Shown one piece after another: positions 37,659-46,522 of a DNA stretch of 64,000 nt (positions are counted from its first letter, which is position 1; each line of letters begins with the position of its first letter). Below the pieces are notes generated by a model. That model made no database searches. It was not told where the DNA came from and saw nothing but the letters and a program-made list of their open reading frames with translations. The stretch is taken from NCBI RefSeq assembly GCF_900454865.1, contig NZ_UGTV01000015.1, positions 1,800,001 through 1,864,000 of the forward strand, given 5' to 3'. Both the position numbers and the translations under genes were made by a program. Source of the DNA: Pasteurella canis. GTDB taxonomy: Bacteria; Pseudomonadota; Gammaproteobacteria; Enterobacterales; Pasteurellaceae.

Positions 37659-39242
37659 TTAATGTATTTTCTGCGCACCGACAAAATGCTTCACTTTCGG
37701 TTTATCGCCTTGGTGGAAAGCATTGACTTCTGCTTGTAAATCAGCATCTGCTTGAGAAACTCGGTGGTGCTGGCGTAAATGCTCAGCCCAACTTTCCACA
37801 AAGAACCATTCGATAAAATGATTTGGTTTTTCCACATCTTCCAATACGCCCCATGCATAAGCGCCATCTTTACGGCGTTGTTCGGCAAGTTGGTGTAACT
37901 TACTTAAGAAAGCTGATTGGTTTTCTGGGTTGATTTGGTATTCCACCTGAATCATTACTGGTGAGCGGTCAAGTGCCACATCGGAATGGGTATGCGGTTG
38001 CTCCCAATGGTTCGACGGGTTGAGATCGTCTTCGCCCTGTGGCAATTTTTTGCGGTATGCCAACGCATTAGCTATAACTAAGGCAACACCCGCTACCACT
38101 AAGGTGCTTGGTAAGCCGATGTATTGTGCCACCGCTCCCCAGCTTAAACTACCCAAGGTCATCGCCCCGTTGAACACCGTTAAGTAAATTGCTAAGGAAC
38201 GACCACGTACCCAGTTCGGTAAGATAGCTTGAGCAACGCTGTTTAACGTGGTGAGTGCCGTTATCCAAGCGAAACCAAGTAGGCAAAGTGCCGGAATGGC
38301 TGTCCATTTGGGCGGTGAGAGAGCTAAAAAGCCCATCACAATAGCACTAAGAATAGCGGCACCGAGTAAAAGTTGGTCGGAATTTAGTCGTCTTCTTAAA
38401 CGCGGTAATAAAACTGCCCCGATAATAGCTCCCACGCCCACTGCCGCTAATAAAATACCGTAAAAACCTGCGGTGCCTTCTAATAATTGGCGAGCCACTA
38501 AAGGCAACAACGCCCATACTGCACTGGCGAATAGGAAAAAGAAAATCGCTCTAAATAAGATGATATGTAAGGCTTTGCTTGAACGTGCGTAACGTAACCC
38601 CGCACGAAATGCCCCAGTGAAATTCTCTGCCAGTTCGTCCGTTTCTTTTTTCGCCCGTTTCCACCAGATCAAAGCGGCAATCACGAAAGCATAACTGATC
38701 ACATCAATGCCATAAGCAAACGAAGCACCAAGTTGGGCTAAGACGACACCGCCAATGGCTGGCCCGATAGCACGAGAGATGTTGATACCTAATGAATTGA
38801 GTGCAACGGCATTTTTTAAATCAGCACGAGAAACCAATTCAGGCACAATGGCTTGCCAAGTCGGTGCCATTAAGGCGGCACCAACGCCACCGATAAAGGT
38901 GAATAACACTAAGGTAGTGACGGATTGCAAACCTGTGGCAGAAAGGAACATCAAGCTTGCGCTACTAAATGCGAGGATAAATTGAATGCCGATAAGGAAT
39001 TTTCGTCTATCTAAAATATCCGCCATCACGCCCGCAGGAATGGCGAGTAGGAAAATTGGCAAGGTGGTTGCTGCTTGAATAAGGGAAACTGCAGCAGGTG
39101 ATGCAGAAAGATCGGTAATTAACCAGCCACTTGCTACATCTCGAATAAAGCTCCCCACGTTACCCAAGACGGTGGCAATCCATAACACTAAGAAGAGCTT
39201 TTGTTTTAGCGGTGCAAAACCGCTTTGTTCTGATACGCTCAT
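37659..39242 (-). CDS. MFS transporter of the MFS_3 / EntS-like type with C-terminal soluble domain
   Basis: The 527-residue protein has about twelve membrane segments (1-400). The MFS loop signature is DILDRRKF, and LVSRADLKNAVALNSLGINISRAIGPAIGG is a hallmark of the MFS_3 exporter group that includes the enterobactin exporter EntS. The last 110 residues are a soluble domain (VEYQINPENQSAFLSKLHQL, then IEWFFVESWAEHLRQHHRV) resembling antibiotic-monooxygenase-like folds. It is the last gene of a four-gene unit and presumably exports or imports what the hydrolases act on. Sampled lines of this gene are near 50% G+C, richer than neighbours. Confidence 0.8.
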   Translation of the reverse strand: MSVSEQSGFAPLKQKLFLVLWIATVLGNVGSFIRDVASGWLITDLSASPAAVSLIQAATTLPIFLLAIPAGVMADILDRRKFLIGIQFILAFSSASLMFLSATGLQSVTTLVLFTFIGGVGAALMAPTWQAIVPELVSRADLKNAVALNSLGINISRAIGPAIGGVVLAQLGASFAYGIDVISYAFVIAALIWWKRAKKETDELAENFTGAFRAGLRYARSSKALHIILFRAIFFFLFASAVWALLPLVARQLLEGTAGFYGILLAAVGVGAIIGAVLLPRLRRRLNSDQLLLGAAILSAIVMGFLALSPPKWTAIPALCLLGFAWITALTTLNSVAQAILPNWVRGRSLAIYLTVFNGAMTLGSLSWGAVAQYIGLPSTLVVAGVALVIANALAYRKKLPQGEDDLNPSNHWEQPHTHSDVALDRSPVMIQVEYQINPENQSAFLSKLHQLAEQRRKDGAYAWGVLEDVEKPNHFIEWFFVESWAEHLRQHHRVSQADADLQAEVNAFHQGDKPKVKHFVGAQKIH

Positions 39243-39254
39243 TTTATCTCCAAA

Positions 39255-39321
39255 ACAAGCGGTCGGAATTGGGGGAGAATTTGCACGTTGTATTTAAAAT
39301 TGCCCAAAACCGACCGCACTT
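39255..39321. repeat. Inverted repeat of one Apl-type and one Hin-type uptake signal
   Basis: ACAAGCGGTCGG (39255-39266) carries the Actinobacillus-type signal ACAAGCGGTC. CCGACCGCACTT (39310-39321) is the inverted Haemophilus-type signal. GCGGTCGG pairs with CCGACCGC, so the mixed pair can act as a hairpin between the amidohydrolase and MFS genes. Confidence 0.7.
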
Positions 39322-39324
39322 AAC

Positions 39325-41220
39325 TTATACCATCCAACAAGAACAGCCTAATGCACCGAAGAAACTTTTTAGGTCTGAACTTGGAATAGATGATCCCCAA
39401 GCTTTTGCGTGATCATGTCCATGTAATCCGCAAGAGCTTGCACAACCACAGCTAGCAATGGCTTGTTGGCGAATTGGTGAAAGTGAGTTTTTGCCTGCAC
39501 CTTCAGGATCGCCCCAAGCGGCAAAGCCTTTAAATTTGCGAGTTGGTGACCAATCTGGCATCGCTGGCGGAAGTGGATTTTCATCTAAGGAAGCAAAGTC
39601 GCCATCACCAAACACAATACGCCCACCCACAACGGTTAAATGTGAGGTTAAGAAAGAAATCTCATCTTCTGGAACAGTAAAGTAATCTTTACTTGGCACG
39701 ATGAAATCCGCAAATTGCCCTACTTCAATACGTCCACGTTTGCCTTCTTCATTAGAGAACCAAGCCACATTTTCCGTCCACATACGCAGAGCCGTTTCAC
39801 GATCAAGTAAGTTGCGTTGTGGATATAAACGAGTGTCACCAACGGTTTTACCTGTAGTAAGCCAAGAGAGCGATACCCAAGGGTTATAAGAAGCAACACG
39901 GGTTGCATCTGTCCCTGCGGATGTTTTCACTCCGCTTTCCAAAATGCGTTTGACTGGTGGTGTTGCTTCTGCGGCAACCGCGCCATAACGCTCGACAAAA
40001 TATTCCCCTTGATATGCCATACGATGTTGTACAGCAACGCCACCGCCTAATTCAGCAATACGGTCAATGGATTTTTGTGAAATGGTTTCTGCATGGTCAA
40101 AGAACCAGTTAATGCCTTGTAATGGAATATCCTTATTTACTTTCTCAAACACATCTAAGGCACGAGAAATCGTTTCATCGTAAGTGGCGTGTAAACGCCA
40201 AGGCCATTTGTTTTCGGCAAGAATACGCACTACTTCTTCCAAATCGCCTTCCATTTCAGGTGGCATATCTGGACGCGGTTGGCGGAAGTCTTCAAAGTCT
40301 GCCGCTGAGAAGACCAACATTTCCCCCGCACCATTGTGACGGAAATAGTCTGTACCTTGCTTATATTTCACCGAAGATGTCCAACGTAAGAAGTCTTCTT
40401 TCTCTTCTTTTGGTTTTTGCGTAAATAAGTTATAGGCAATACGCACGGTGAGTTGATTTTCGTCTGATAATTTTTGAATCACTTCATAATCATCAGGATA
40501 GTTTTGGAAACCACCGCCCGCATCAATCACGCCCGTTACGCCCAAGCGGTTCAGTTCACGCATAAAATGGCGAGTGGAATTGAGCTGATACTCAAATGGT
40601 AATTTTGGTCCTTTGGCAAGGGTTGAATATAAAATCATCGCATTCGGTTTAGCTAATAACAAGCCCGTTGGATTGCCCTTACTATCACGCAGAATTTCAC
40701 CGCCCACAGGATTTGGCGTATCTTTGGTATAACCCACCGCTCTTAATGCGGCACCATTTAATAGTGCACGATCATAAAGGTGCAAAATAAAGACTGGCGT
40801 ATCTGGTGCAATAGCGTTGATTTCTTGAATAGTTGGCAGGCGTTTTTCTACGAATTGATGTTCCGTAAAACCACCGACCACACGCACCCATTGCGGTGCA
40901 GGCGTAATATCCACTTGAGCTTTGAGCATTGCCATTGCATCAGCAAGGCTACGTACGCCGTCCCAACGTAATTCTAAGTTGTAATTCAAACCGCCACGAA
41001 TAATGTGGGTATGGTTATCAAATAAGCCTGGCAGAACACCCTTGCCTTTCAAGTCGATACAACGTGTTTTTTCAGTGGCAAGTGGCATCACTTCCGCATC
41101 GCTACCTACTGCTAAAAATTTGCCGTTTTTGATCGCAACCGCTTGAGCAACAGGTTGTGCACGATTAAGCGTGGTGATTTTTCCGTTATAGAAAATGAGA
41201 TCAGGAATTTGTGCTGTCAT
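39325..41220 (-). CDS. YtcJ-like metal-dependent amidohydrolase with Cys-rich tail
   Basis: The 631-residue amidohydrolase-3 family protein has metal-site motifs GLFDNHTHIIRGG, RLHATYDETISRAL, FFDHAETI and AGTDATRVASYNPW. The segment RGRIEVGQFADFIVPSKDYF is the end of the composite beta domain. The family includes N-substituted formamide deformylase and exoenzyme-regulating YtcJ proteins; the substrate here is unknown. The last 50 residues hold five Cys and several His (ASCGCASSCGLHGHDH, GCSCWMV), which may bind metal. There is no signal peptide. The start overlaps the end of the XapX gene by 20 bases. Confidence 0.82.
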   Translation of the reverse strand: MTAQIPDLIFYNGKITTLNRAQPVAQAVAIKNGKFLAVGSDAEVMPLATEKTRCIDLKGKGVLPGLFDNHTHIIRGGLNYNLELRWDGVRSLADAMAMLKAQVDITPAPQWVRVVGGFTEHQFVEKRLPTIQEINAIAPDTPVFILHLYDRALLNGAALRAVGYTKDTPNPVGGEILRDSKGNPTGLLLAKPNAMILYSTLAKGPKLPFEYQLNSTRHFMRELNRLGVTGVIDAGGGFQNYPDDYEVIQKLSDENQLTVRIAYNLFTQKPKEEKEDFLRWTSSVKYKQGTDYFRHNGAGEMLVFSAADFEDFRQPRPDMPPEMEGDLEEVVRILAENKWPWRLHATYDETISRALDVFEKVNKDIPLQGINWFFDHAETISQKSIDRIAELGGGVAVQHRMAYQGEYFVERYGAVAAEATPPVKRILESGVKTSAGTDATRVASYNPWVSLSWLTTGKTVGDTRLYPQRNLLDRETALRMWTENVAWFSNEEGKRGRIEVGQFADFIVPSKDYFTVPEDEISFLTSHLTVVGGRIVFGDGDFASLDENPLPPAMPDWSPTRKFKGFAAWGDPEGAGKNSLSPIRQQAIASCGCASSCGLHGHDHAKAWGSSIPSSDLKSFFGALGCSCWMV

Positions 41221-41482
41221 TCTTTTCCCCTTTTATGTGTAATGAATGTTTACCTGGTAATTGACCCAGAACATGCTCCGTTGTTTGAGTGGCGTGGCAG
41301 GCATTCACAAAATCATTGCCTTTAAACAGCTGTTTTGCGACGGGGATAATTTGCTCGCCGAGTAAAATTCCGAGCAGCCCGACTAATGCCACAATAGGTG
41401 GTGCAGGAGAGCGAACATCTAAAGCATAATAGATGACGCCAACTAAGACACCTACACCAAATGTGAGAAGATAAAGTTTCAT
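41201..41482 (-). CDS. XapX domain membrane protein (DUF1427)
   Basis: The small protein (93 residues from the chosen start) has two membrane segments, LYLLTFGVGVLVGVIYYAL and a second after SPAPPIVALVGLLGILLGEQ; the PAPP-GLLGILLGE pattern marks the XapX family. Function is unknown. The frame extends back to 41542, but AGGTGATCG just before ATG 41482 and the family N-terminus (MKLYLL) fix the start. The C-terminal tail (HATQTTEHVLGQLPG) is soluble. XapX genes recur beside amidohydrolases, as here. Confidence 0.8.
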   Translation of the reverse strand: MKLYLLTFGVGVLVGVIYYALDVRSPAPPIVALVGLLGILLGEQIIPVAKQLFKGNDFVNACHATQTTEHVLGQLPGKHSLHIKGEKNDSTNS

Positions 41483-41497
41483 TCGATCACCTATAAA

Positions 41498-41542
41498 ACA
41501 AGCGGTGTGATTTTGACAAATTTTTGCAAAATCACACCGCAC
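41498..41542. terminator. Long hairpin with Apl-type and Hin-type uptake signals between the YcaC-like and XapX genes
   Basis: GCGGTGTGATTTTG (41502-41515) pairs perfectly over 14 bases with CAAAATCACACCGC (41527-41540). The left arm starts ACAAGCGGT (Apl type) and the right arm ends ACCGCACTT (inverted Hin type). It may attenuate transcription into the downstream part of the cluster. Confidence 0.7.
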
Positions 41543-41570
41543 TTTATTAAGCGTTAAATTTTAAGCGATA

Positions 41571-42257
41571 TTATTTCGCAGGGTTTGGACCGATACGCTT
41601 ACCATGTTCAACACGCTCAGGTGCTTTGTGAACCATGGTGTAAGCATAATCAACGCCCATACCGTAAGCACCTGAATGCTCTTTCACGATATCAAGCACT
41701 GCATCATAGGTATCTTTCTTCGCCCAGTCACGCTGCCATTCAAGCAATACTTGCTGCCAAGTGACAGGAATAATGCCTGCTTGAGTCATGCGGTCCATCG
41801 CATATTTGTGTGCTTCTACTGAAGTACCGCCTGATGCATCTGCAACCATATAGATTTCATAGTTGCCTTCTAAGGCTGCACATAAAGCGAAACTTAAGTT
41901 ACACACTTCTGTCCATAAACCTGCAACGATCACTTTTTTACGACCATTTTTTGCTAACGCATCGCGCACGTTTTGATCGTCCCAAGAGTTCATTGAAGTA
42001 CGCTCAAGGATTTTGTGATCAGGGAATACCGCTAATAATTCTGGGTACGTGTGACCAGAGAAACCATCAGTTTCAACGGTGGTAATTGTTGTTGGAATAT
42101 TAAATACTTTTGCTGATTTTGCTAATGCAACCACGTTATTTTTTAAGGTTTGGCGATCGATTGATTGAACACCAAACGCCATTTGTGGTTGGTGATCAAT
42201 AAAAATAAGTTGGCTGTTTTCTGGGGTTAAAACCTCAAGAAATTTACGATTTGACAT
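41571..42257 (-). CDS. YcaC-like cysteine hydrolase (isochorismatase superfamily)
   Basis: The protein has about 228 residues. Motifs are LIFIDHQPQMAFGV with the catalytic Asp, RTSMNSWDDQNVRDAL with a Lys further on, and the nucleophile region VAGLWTEVCNLSFALCAAL with the conserved Cys, followed by VADASGGTSVEAH. Members hydrolyse amides or related bonds; YcaC itself has no proven substrate. Two ATGs lie 6 bases apart; GGAG is 7 bases from the second (42257), which is chosen. It is the first gene of the four-gene unit. Confidence 0.83.
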   Translation of the reverse strand: MSNRKFLEVLTPENSQLIFIDHQPQMAFGVQSIDRQTLKNNVVALAKSAKVFNIPTTITTVETDGFSGHTYPELLAVFPDHKILERTSMNSWDDQNVRDALAKNGRKKVIVAGLWTEVCNLSFALCAALEGNYEIYMVADASGGTSVEAHKYAMDRMTQAGIIPVTWQQVLLEWQRDWAKKDTYDAVLDIVKEHSGAYGMGVDYAYTMVHKAPERVEHGKRIGPNPAK

Positions 42258-42693
42258 GGTCATTCTCCATTAAAAAATAAAAATACTTTCGCAGTAACAA
42301 ATCGGCCGACCTGTTGAGCGCTAAGTATAATTATTTTCAAATGATGAATAAATGTATTGTTTATTGATTGTTTATTTATTATTTTGAAATAATATGGGTT
42401 TGACTGCATTAAATTGTCTTTCTTTTTACTGATTATGTCCTGATACTATTGTTTGCAAGAATAAGGAAAATAATGGAAGATGGGAAAAGATAGTCGTTTT
42501 AAAGAGACATAAGTTAAAATCAACGAAAAGAAATGCCCTTAACTTTGTTTTTTGAAGTTAGGGGCATTAAAGTTTTACTGTGGTTAAGACGAGGTTTTGG
42601 TCTTTGTACAACGACGACATAATACAAAACATTGTCAAAATTGACCGCTTTTTCATCTCCTTTTGTAATACTATTTTAATACTTGAATGACGA
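42258..42693. other. Non-coding stretch between glpQ and the hydrolase cluster
   Basis: The 436-base gap holds the promoter region of the YcaC-like gene, a half uptake signal (GACCGCTTTT at about 42644) and one strong hairpin (listed separately). No credible open frame is present. Confidence 0.6.
42532..42568. terminator. Strong isolated hairpin, probable terminator or small RNA end
   Basis: AATGCCCTTAACTT pairs with AAGTTAGGGGCATT (14 bp with one G-T pair) around a 9-base loop. It lies 125 bases from the glpQ stop and 290 from the YcaC-like gene, with no T-run directly adjacent, so its role is open. Confidence 0.5.
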
Positions 42694-43770
42694 TTATTTG
42701 TGTTTTTTCAAAAACTCGACACCTGTATCAGGGAAGTCTGTGAACACCCCTGTAGCACCTGCTTTATTTAATAACGCATCATACATTTGGTTCACATCAG
42801 TGAAGAAGGCAGGTAGGGCATCTTTACGTACTGTGTATGGGTGAAGCTCCATTTTGTAGTTAGCTAATTCTTTCACTAATGGTGTGTAAACAATGTTACC
42901 TACTTTCGATTTTTGATCATCGATCAACATGTACCAGCCTGGTCCTACACCATCTGCATATTTAGCGACTTCAGCCATAGCACCTGGTTTGAACATCCAA
43001 TCGTAGTTGTAGTTAATCCATTTACCTTGTGCATTTTTCTCTTCGGTTTCATGCCAATCAGTATAGGCGACTAACTGAACAAGTTTAATATCCATACCCA
43101 TTTTTGGCAGTAATTCGGTTTTAATGCGTTTTAGCTCGTTGAAATCGAAGGTTTGTAGGTAAACCATATCGTCTTTAGTATCATAACCATATTGTTTTAA
43201 CACTTTTAATGTGGCAGTAGCTATGTCTTTGCCTTCTTGATGGTGTAACCATGGAGCTTTGATTTCTGGATAGATACCAATTTTTTTACCCGTAGATTTT
43301 TCTAAACCTTGGATAAATTCAATTTCATCTTCAAAAGTATGAATTTTGAAGTGCGATTTCCACAAAGGGAAACGATTTGGATACACTTGAACTTGTTTTC
43401 CGTTTTCCATTTTGAAATTCTCGGTCATTTCTAGACTTTGAATTTCTTTTAAAGTGAAGTCAACTACATAATAACGACCATCTTTTCTTGCTCGATTTGG
43501 GAATTTTTTTGCCACATCAGTTAAGCCATCTAAGAAATGATCGTGAATGACAATTAAGCGATTATCTTTGGTCATCGCTAAATCTTGTTCTAAATAATCG
43601 GCTTGTTGACCAAATGCTAATGCTTTAGATTCAAGAGTATGCTCAGGTAAATAGCCACTTGCACCACGGTGAGCAATAATTAATTTGTCACTACTACTCA
43701 TCATAGTTTGGCTTGAACAAGCTGCTAATGTTGAAACCGCAATTGCGGTAGCGATTGCTTTTAATTTCAT
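42694..43770 (-). CDS. glpQ: Glycerophosphodiester phosphodiesterase, lipoprotein (GlpQ / protein D family)
   Basis: The enzyme cleaves glycerophosphodiesters such as glycerophosphocholine to glycerol-3-phosphate and alcohol. The 358 residues begin with a lipoprotein signal whose lipobox LAAC puts the lipid on Cys18. The GDPD domain shows AHRGASGYLPEHTLES (H34, R35), E61 and D63 in LEQDLAMTKD, and the HDH motif at 76-78. Haemophilus protein D is the close relative, known for surface exposure and for freeing choline from host lipids. It is co-transcribed with the propeller gene upstream; glpT follows the same direction. Confidence 0.96.
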   Translation of the reverse strand: MKLKAIATAIAVSTLAACSSQTMMSSSDKLIIAHRGASGYLPEHTLESKALAFGQQADYLEQDLAMTKDNRLIVIHDHFLDGLTDVAKKFPNRARKDGRYYVVDFTLKEIQSLEMTENFKMENGKQVQVYPNRFPLWKSHFKIHTFEDEIEFIQGLEKSTGKKIGIYPEIKAPWLHHQEGKDIATATLKVLKQYGYDTKDDMVYLQTFDFNELKRIKTELLPKMGMDIKLVQLVAYTDWHETEEKNAQGKWINYNYDWMFKPGAMAEVAKYADGVGPGWYMLIDDQKSKVGNIVYTPLVKELANYKMELHPYTVRKDALPAFFTDVNQMYDALLNKAGATGVFTDFPDTGVEFLKKHK

Positions 43771-43797
43771 AGATAGGTCCTCTTGTTAATCAAGTTA

Positions 43798-44724
43798 TTA
43801 TTTTTCACATCTTGGTTGCATATCGTAGAAATAAAGCTCGTTAATTTCACGATCATAACCAGGATAGAAACCTTTTGGCATACCTAAAACAATTTGTTTG
43901 CCACGGTTGGAATGGATAATCATTTGTTTAGTCATTGGATTAACCACTAATCCTTCAATTTCACCATAATCTTTTACATCATCTAAGGTGCGTTCTAAGA
44001 CAACACGTCCCTCATTATGTTTATCTGAAATCTCGACGCGATATAAATGATCATGTTCTTTTTCGTCTGCTGTGCCGTCATCAGCTGTGAGGTATAATTT
44101 CCCTTCATACGCAAATACCCCTTGAATCCATTGTGGAACAGGTTGTAAATGTACTTTACGTTTATATTTACCTGTTTCGAGATCATATTCGTATAAATAT
44201 CGACCACTCTCTTCACCGACCCAAGACGCCATCCAAATACTTTTATTCACAGTATCCACTGTAATCCCTGACACTTCTACTTGACCTGAGTCGGGATTAA
44301 AGTCAAAAGCACGTTTTAACGCGAGTGTATCTGCATCATGAATTGCAATTTGGATATTAGTGCCTACACCATCGGCAAACCATTCTGATGAAACGTACAA
44401 TTCATTGTTGTAAATATCGATGTCTCCGATGTGATTAGCTTCTTTTTGATAACCGATGAAAGGGGTTTTATTTTCATAAAGTAACTTACCATTCATATCG
44501 TATTTGGCGAGTGTAGTACTACCAGACACATAAAGGTATTTACCATCGGTTGTGATACCTTGTCGACCGTTAACCTCCATGACTTTATTTAATTTGTATT
44601 CATATTCAGGTAACGCTGTTTTATAGGGTAACTGACAAGTGTCCGCTGCCATCGCAGTTTGTGCTAAGCCTAATGATAAAGTGGCAATGAGAGAGAAAGA
44701 AAAGGTGAATTTAGTGAGCTGCAT
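43798..44724 (-). CDS. Secreted beta-propeller-like protein of unknown function in the glp cluster
   Basis: The 308-residue protein starts with a signal peptide ending AMA (about residue 27). The mature part has repeated short beta-strand units of propeller type: QGITTDGKYLYVSGSTTLAKY, IGDIDIYNNELYVSSEWF, VSGITVDTVNKSIWMASW and IQGVFAYEGKLYLTADD. Two Cys near the ends (DTCQLPY, QPRCEK) could close the ring by a disulfide. No enzyme motif recognised. It lies between glpT and glpQ, 27 bases before glpQ, so a role in binding or processing glycerophosphodiesters in the periplasm or at the surface is likely. Confidence 0.65.
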   Translation of the reverse strand: MQLTKFTFSFSLIATLSLGLAQTAMAADTCQLPYKTALPEYEYKLNKVMEVNGRQGITTDGKYLYVSGSTTLAKYDMNGKLLYENKTPFIGYQKEANHIGDIDIYNNELYVSSEWFADGVGTNIQIAIHDADTLALKRAFDFNPDSGQVEVSGITVDTVNKSIWMASWVGEESGRYLYEYDLETGKYKRKVHLQPVPQWIQGVFAYEGKLYLTADDGTADEKEHDHLYRVEISDKHNEGRVVLERTLDDVKDYGEIEGLVVNPMTKQMIIHSNRGKQIVLGMPKGFYPGYDREINELYFYDMQPRCEK

Positions 44725-44763
44725 AAGGATTCTCCTTTTAATTTGTGTTGGCGTAAGTTATAT

Positions 44764-44802
44764 AAAAAAAGGAAGAATGTGTTTCACATATCTTCCTTTT
44801 TT
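44764..44802 (-). terminator. Hairpin between glpT and the propeller gene
   Basis: AAAAAAGGAAGA...TCTTCCTTTTTT forms a stem with an inner TGTG/CACA extension, just past the glpT stop. It may partly terminate glpT mRNA and give lower expression of the two downstream genes. Confidence 0.7.
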
Positions 44803-44812
44803 CTTACCTTAC

Positions 44813-46258
44813 TTATTTACCGTAATGATCATCAAGTCTTGCTTTATGTTTGCTTTCTTCGATCATCGTGATAAACATTAATAAAATAGCTAATACACCA
44901 CCAGCGATCATGACATAGAAACCACCGTCCCATCCATAGAACTCTGCTGCCCAACCCACTACAGCTGAAGCAGATACAGTACCACCTAAGTAACCGAATA
45001 AGCCTGTAAAGCCTGCTGCAGTACCTGCCGCTTTTTTAGGTGCAAGTTCAAGTGCATGTAAACCGATTAGCATTACTGGACCATAAATTAAGAAACCGAT
45101 AGTTGTCATTAAGATAAAGTCAGTTAATTGATATGGGTTTTCATACCATGCATGGCCTTCATAGAGTGCTAATTCAGATTCTGGTGTAGCAGGGTTCATC
45201 CAGAGTGCAACTACAGCAATGGTAGTTAAAATCATGAAAATGAAGCCAGTCAAACCACGTTTACCTTTAAATACATGGTCAGATACCCAACCACAAAGTA
45301 GTGTGCCTGGAATAGCGGCTAATTCATAGATAGTGTATGCCCAAGCGGTTCCTTTGATGTTGAAGTGTTTGACTTCACCAAGATACACTGGAGACCATTT
45401 TAATACGCCATAGCGGATTAAATAGACGAACACGTTAGCGATTGCGATGTACCATAATAGTTTATTTTTCAATACATAAGTCACGAAGATTTCTTTTGTT
45501 GTTAAATCGTGTTCATATGTTTTTTCATTATAGTCATCTGGATAGTCATTACGCCATTTTTCAATTGGTGGTAAACCACAAGATTGTGGTGTATCTTTCA
45601 TCACGAAATAGATAGGAATTGCGGCGATCATGGCAGCAATACCTGGATAGTAAAGTGCTTGTTGCCATACGTCCTTAGCGGTGGCTTCAACCCCATGAGT
45701 ACTGAAGTAAATTGCACTCGCGAGTAACACCATTGCACCAGGTACCATTCCCCCTAAGTTGTGCGCAGTATTCCAAATTGAAACGATAGAACCACGTTCT
45801 GATTTAGACCACCAATGTACCATTGTACGACCACATGGAGGCCAACCCATTCCTTGGAACCAACCATTTAAGAAAATAAGCACGAACATCACAGCAATAC
45901 CTGATGTTGCCCAAGGCATTAAGCCCATCATTGTCATACATAAACCAGAAAGTAAAAGACCAAATGGTAGAAAGACTTTTGGATTTGAGCGGTCAGAAAT
46001 AGATGCCATAAAGAATTTAGATAAGCCGTATGCTAAACCTGCACCAGTACCGATAATACCAAGTTCAGCTTTGTTATACATACCAGCTTCAATCAATCCT
46101 TTTTGTGCTAAGTCAAAGTTTGCACGTACAAAATAATAAGCAGCGTAACCAAAAAAGATGCCTGCAAAAACTTGCCAACGCAAGAAACGGTATCTGGCAT
46201 CTATTTTGTCTGCTGGCAGCTCCGGAATATGCGGAGCGGGTTTAAATGGACCAAACAT
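44813..46258 (-). CDS. glpT: Glycerol-3-phosphate:phosphate antiporter
   Basis: The inner-membrane MFS protein (about 481 residues, twelve segments) exchanges external glycerol-3-phosphate for phosphate. It is very similar to E. coli Glp[54 protein letters not shown]-type loop and [19 protein letters not shown]. The open frame extends to 46312, but ATG 46258 gives the family N-terminus ([15 protein letters not shown]) and has GGAGAATTGT in front, so it is the start. It has a Thr/Glu-containing insert near residue 400 compared with E. coli. Divergent from glpABC across two CRP sites. Confidence 0.96.
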   Translation of the reverse strand: MFGPFKPAPHIPELPADKIDARYRFLRWQVFAGIFFGYAAYYFVRANFDLAQKGLIEAGMYNKAELGIIGTGAGLAYGLSKFFMASISDRSNPKVFLPFGLLLSGLCMTMMGLMPWATSGIAVMFVLIFLNGWFQGMGWPPCGRTMVHWWSKSERGSIVSIWNTAHNLGGMVPGAMVLLASAIYFSTHGVEATAKDVWQQALYYPGIAAMIAAIPIYFVMKDTPQSCGLPPIEKWRNDYPDDYNEKTYEHDLTTKEIFVTYVLKNKLLWYIAIANVFVYLIRYGVLKWSPVYLGEVKHFNIKGTAWAYTIYELAAIPGTLLCGWVSDHVFKGKRGLTGFIFMILTTIAVVALWMNPATPESELALYEGHAWYENPYQLTDFILMTTIGFLIYGPVMLIGLHALELAPKKAAGTAAGFTGLFGYLGGTVSASAVVGWAAEFYGWDGGFYVMIAGGVLAILLMFITMIEESKHKARLDDHYGK

Positions 46259-46281
46259 ACAATTCTCCAATAGGTTAAACG

Positions 46282-46294
46282 AAACAAAAAAACG
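46282..46294. promoter_or_regulatory. Left copy of an inverted 13-mer, candidate GlpR operator or leader element
   Basis: AAACAAAAAAACG, 23 bases from the glpT ATG, is the exact reverse complement of 46523-46535 near glpA. It lies within a direct repeat of AAACGAAA (46277 and 46290). DeoR-type regulators such as GlpR bind repeated short words of this kind. Confidence 0.4.
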
Positions 46295-46370
46295 AAAACA
46301 TTCTCTTAACAAGAATCTTACACAGATAATAAGGGAAAAGAAAAAACTGAAAAGCGAAATTGTGCTAATT

Positions 46371-46386
46371 TGTGAGTGATTTCACA
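46371..46386. promoter_or_regulatory. CRP site 1, glpT/glpA region
   Basis: TGTGAGTGATTTCACA is a perfect match to the CRP core TGTGA-N6-TCACA. Confidence 0.85.
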
Positions 46387-46423
46387 AAAAATATTGTGGG
46401 ATTGCACAGTTTAGAAAATAAAT

Positions 46424-46439
46424 TGTGATGTTTATCACA
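46424..46439. promoter_or_regulatory. CRP site 2, glpT/glpA region
   Basis: TGTGATGTTTATCACA is a perfect CRP core and extends as a longer palindrome (AATTG...CAATT). The centres of the two sites are 53 bases apart, about five helical turns. It also resembles the E. coli glp regulatory regions. Confidence 0.9.
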
Positions 46440-46522
46440 ATTGAGTTTTCTTTTTCGATCAAATGATTGTTTGTTTGTGCGTGTTTAGCCTAAAATGACA
46501 GCAGAAGTATCGTTTATTTGAG

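Noticed and set aside
44813-46312. GlpT start at 46312
   Set aside because: The extra 18 residues have no family counterpart; GGAG precedes ATG 46258.
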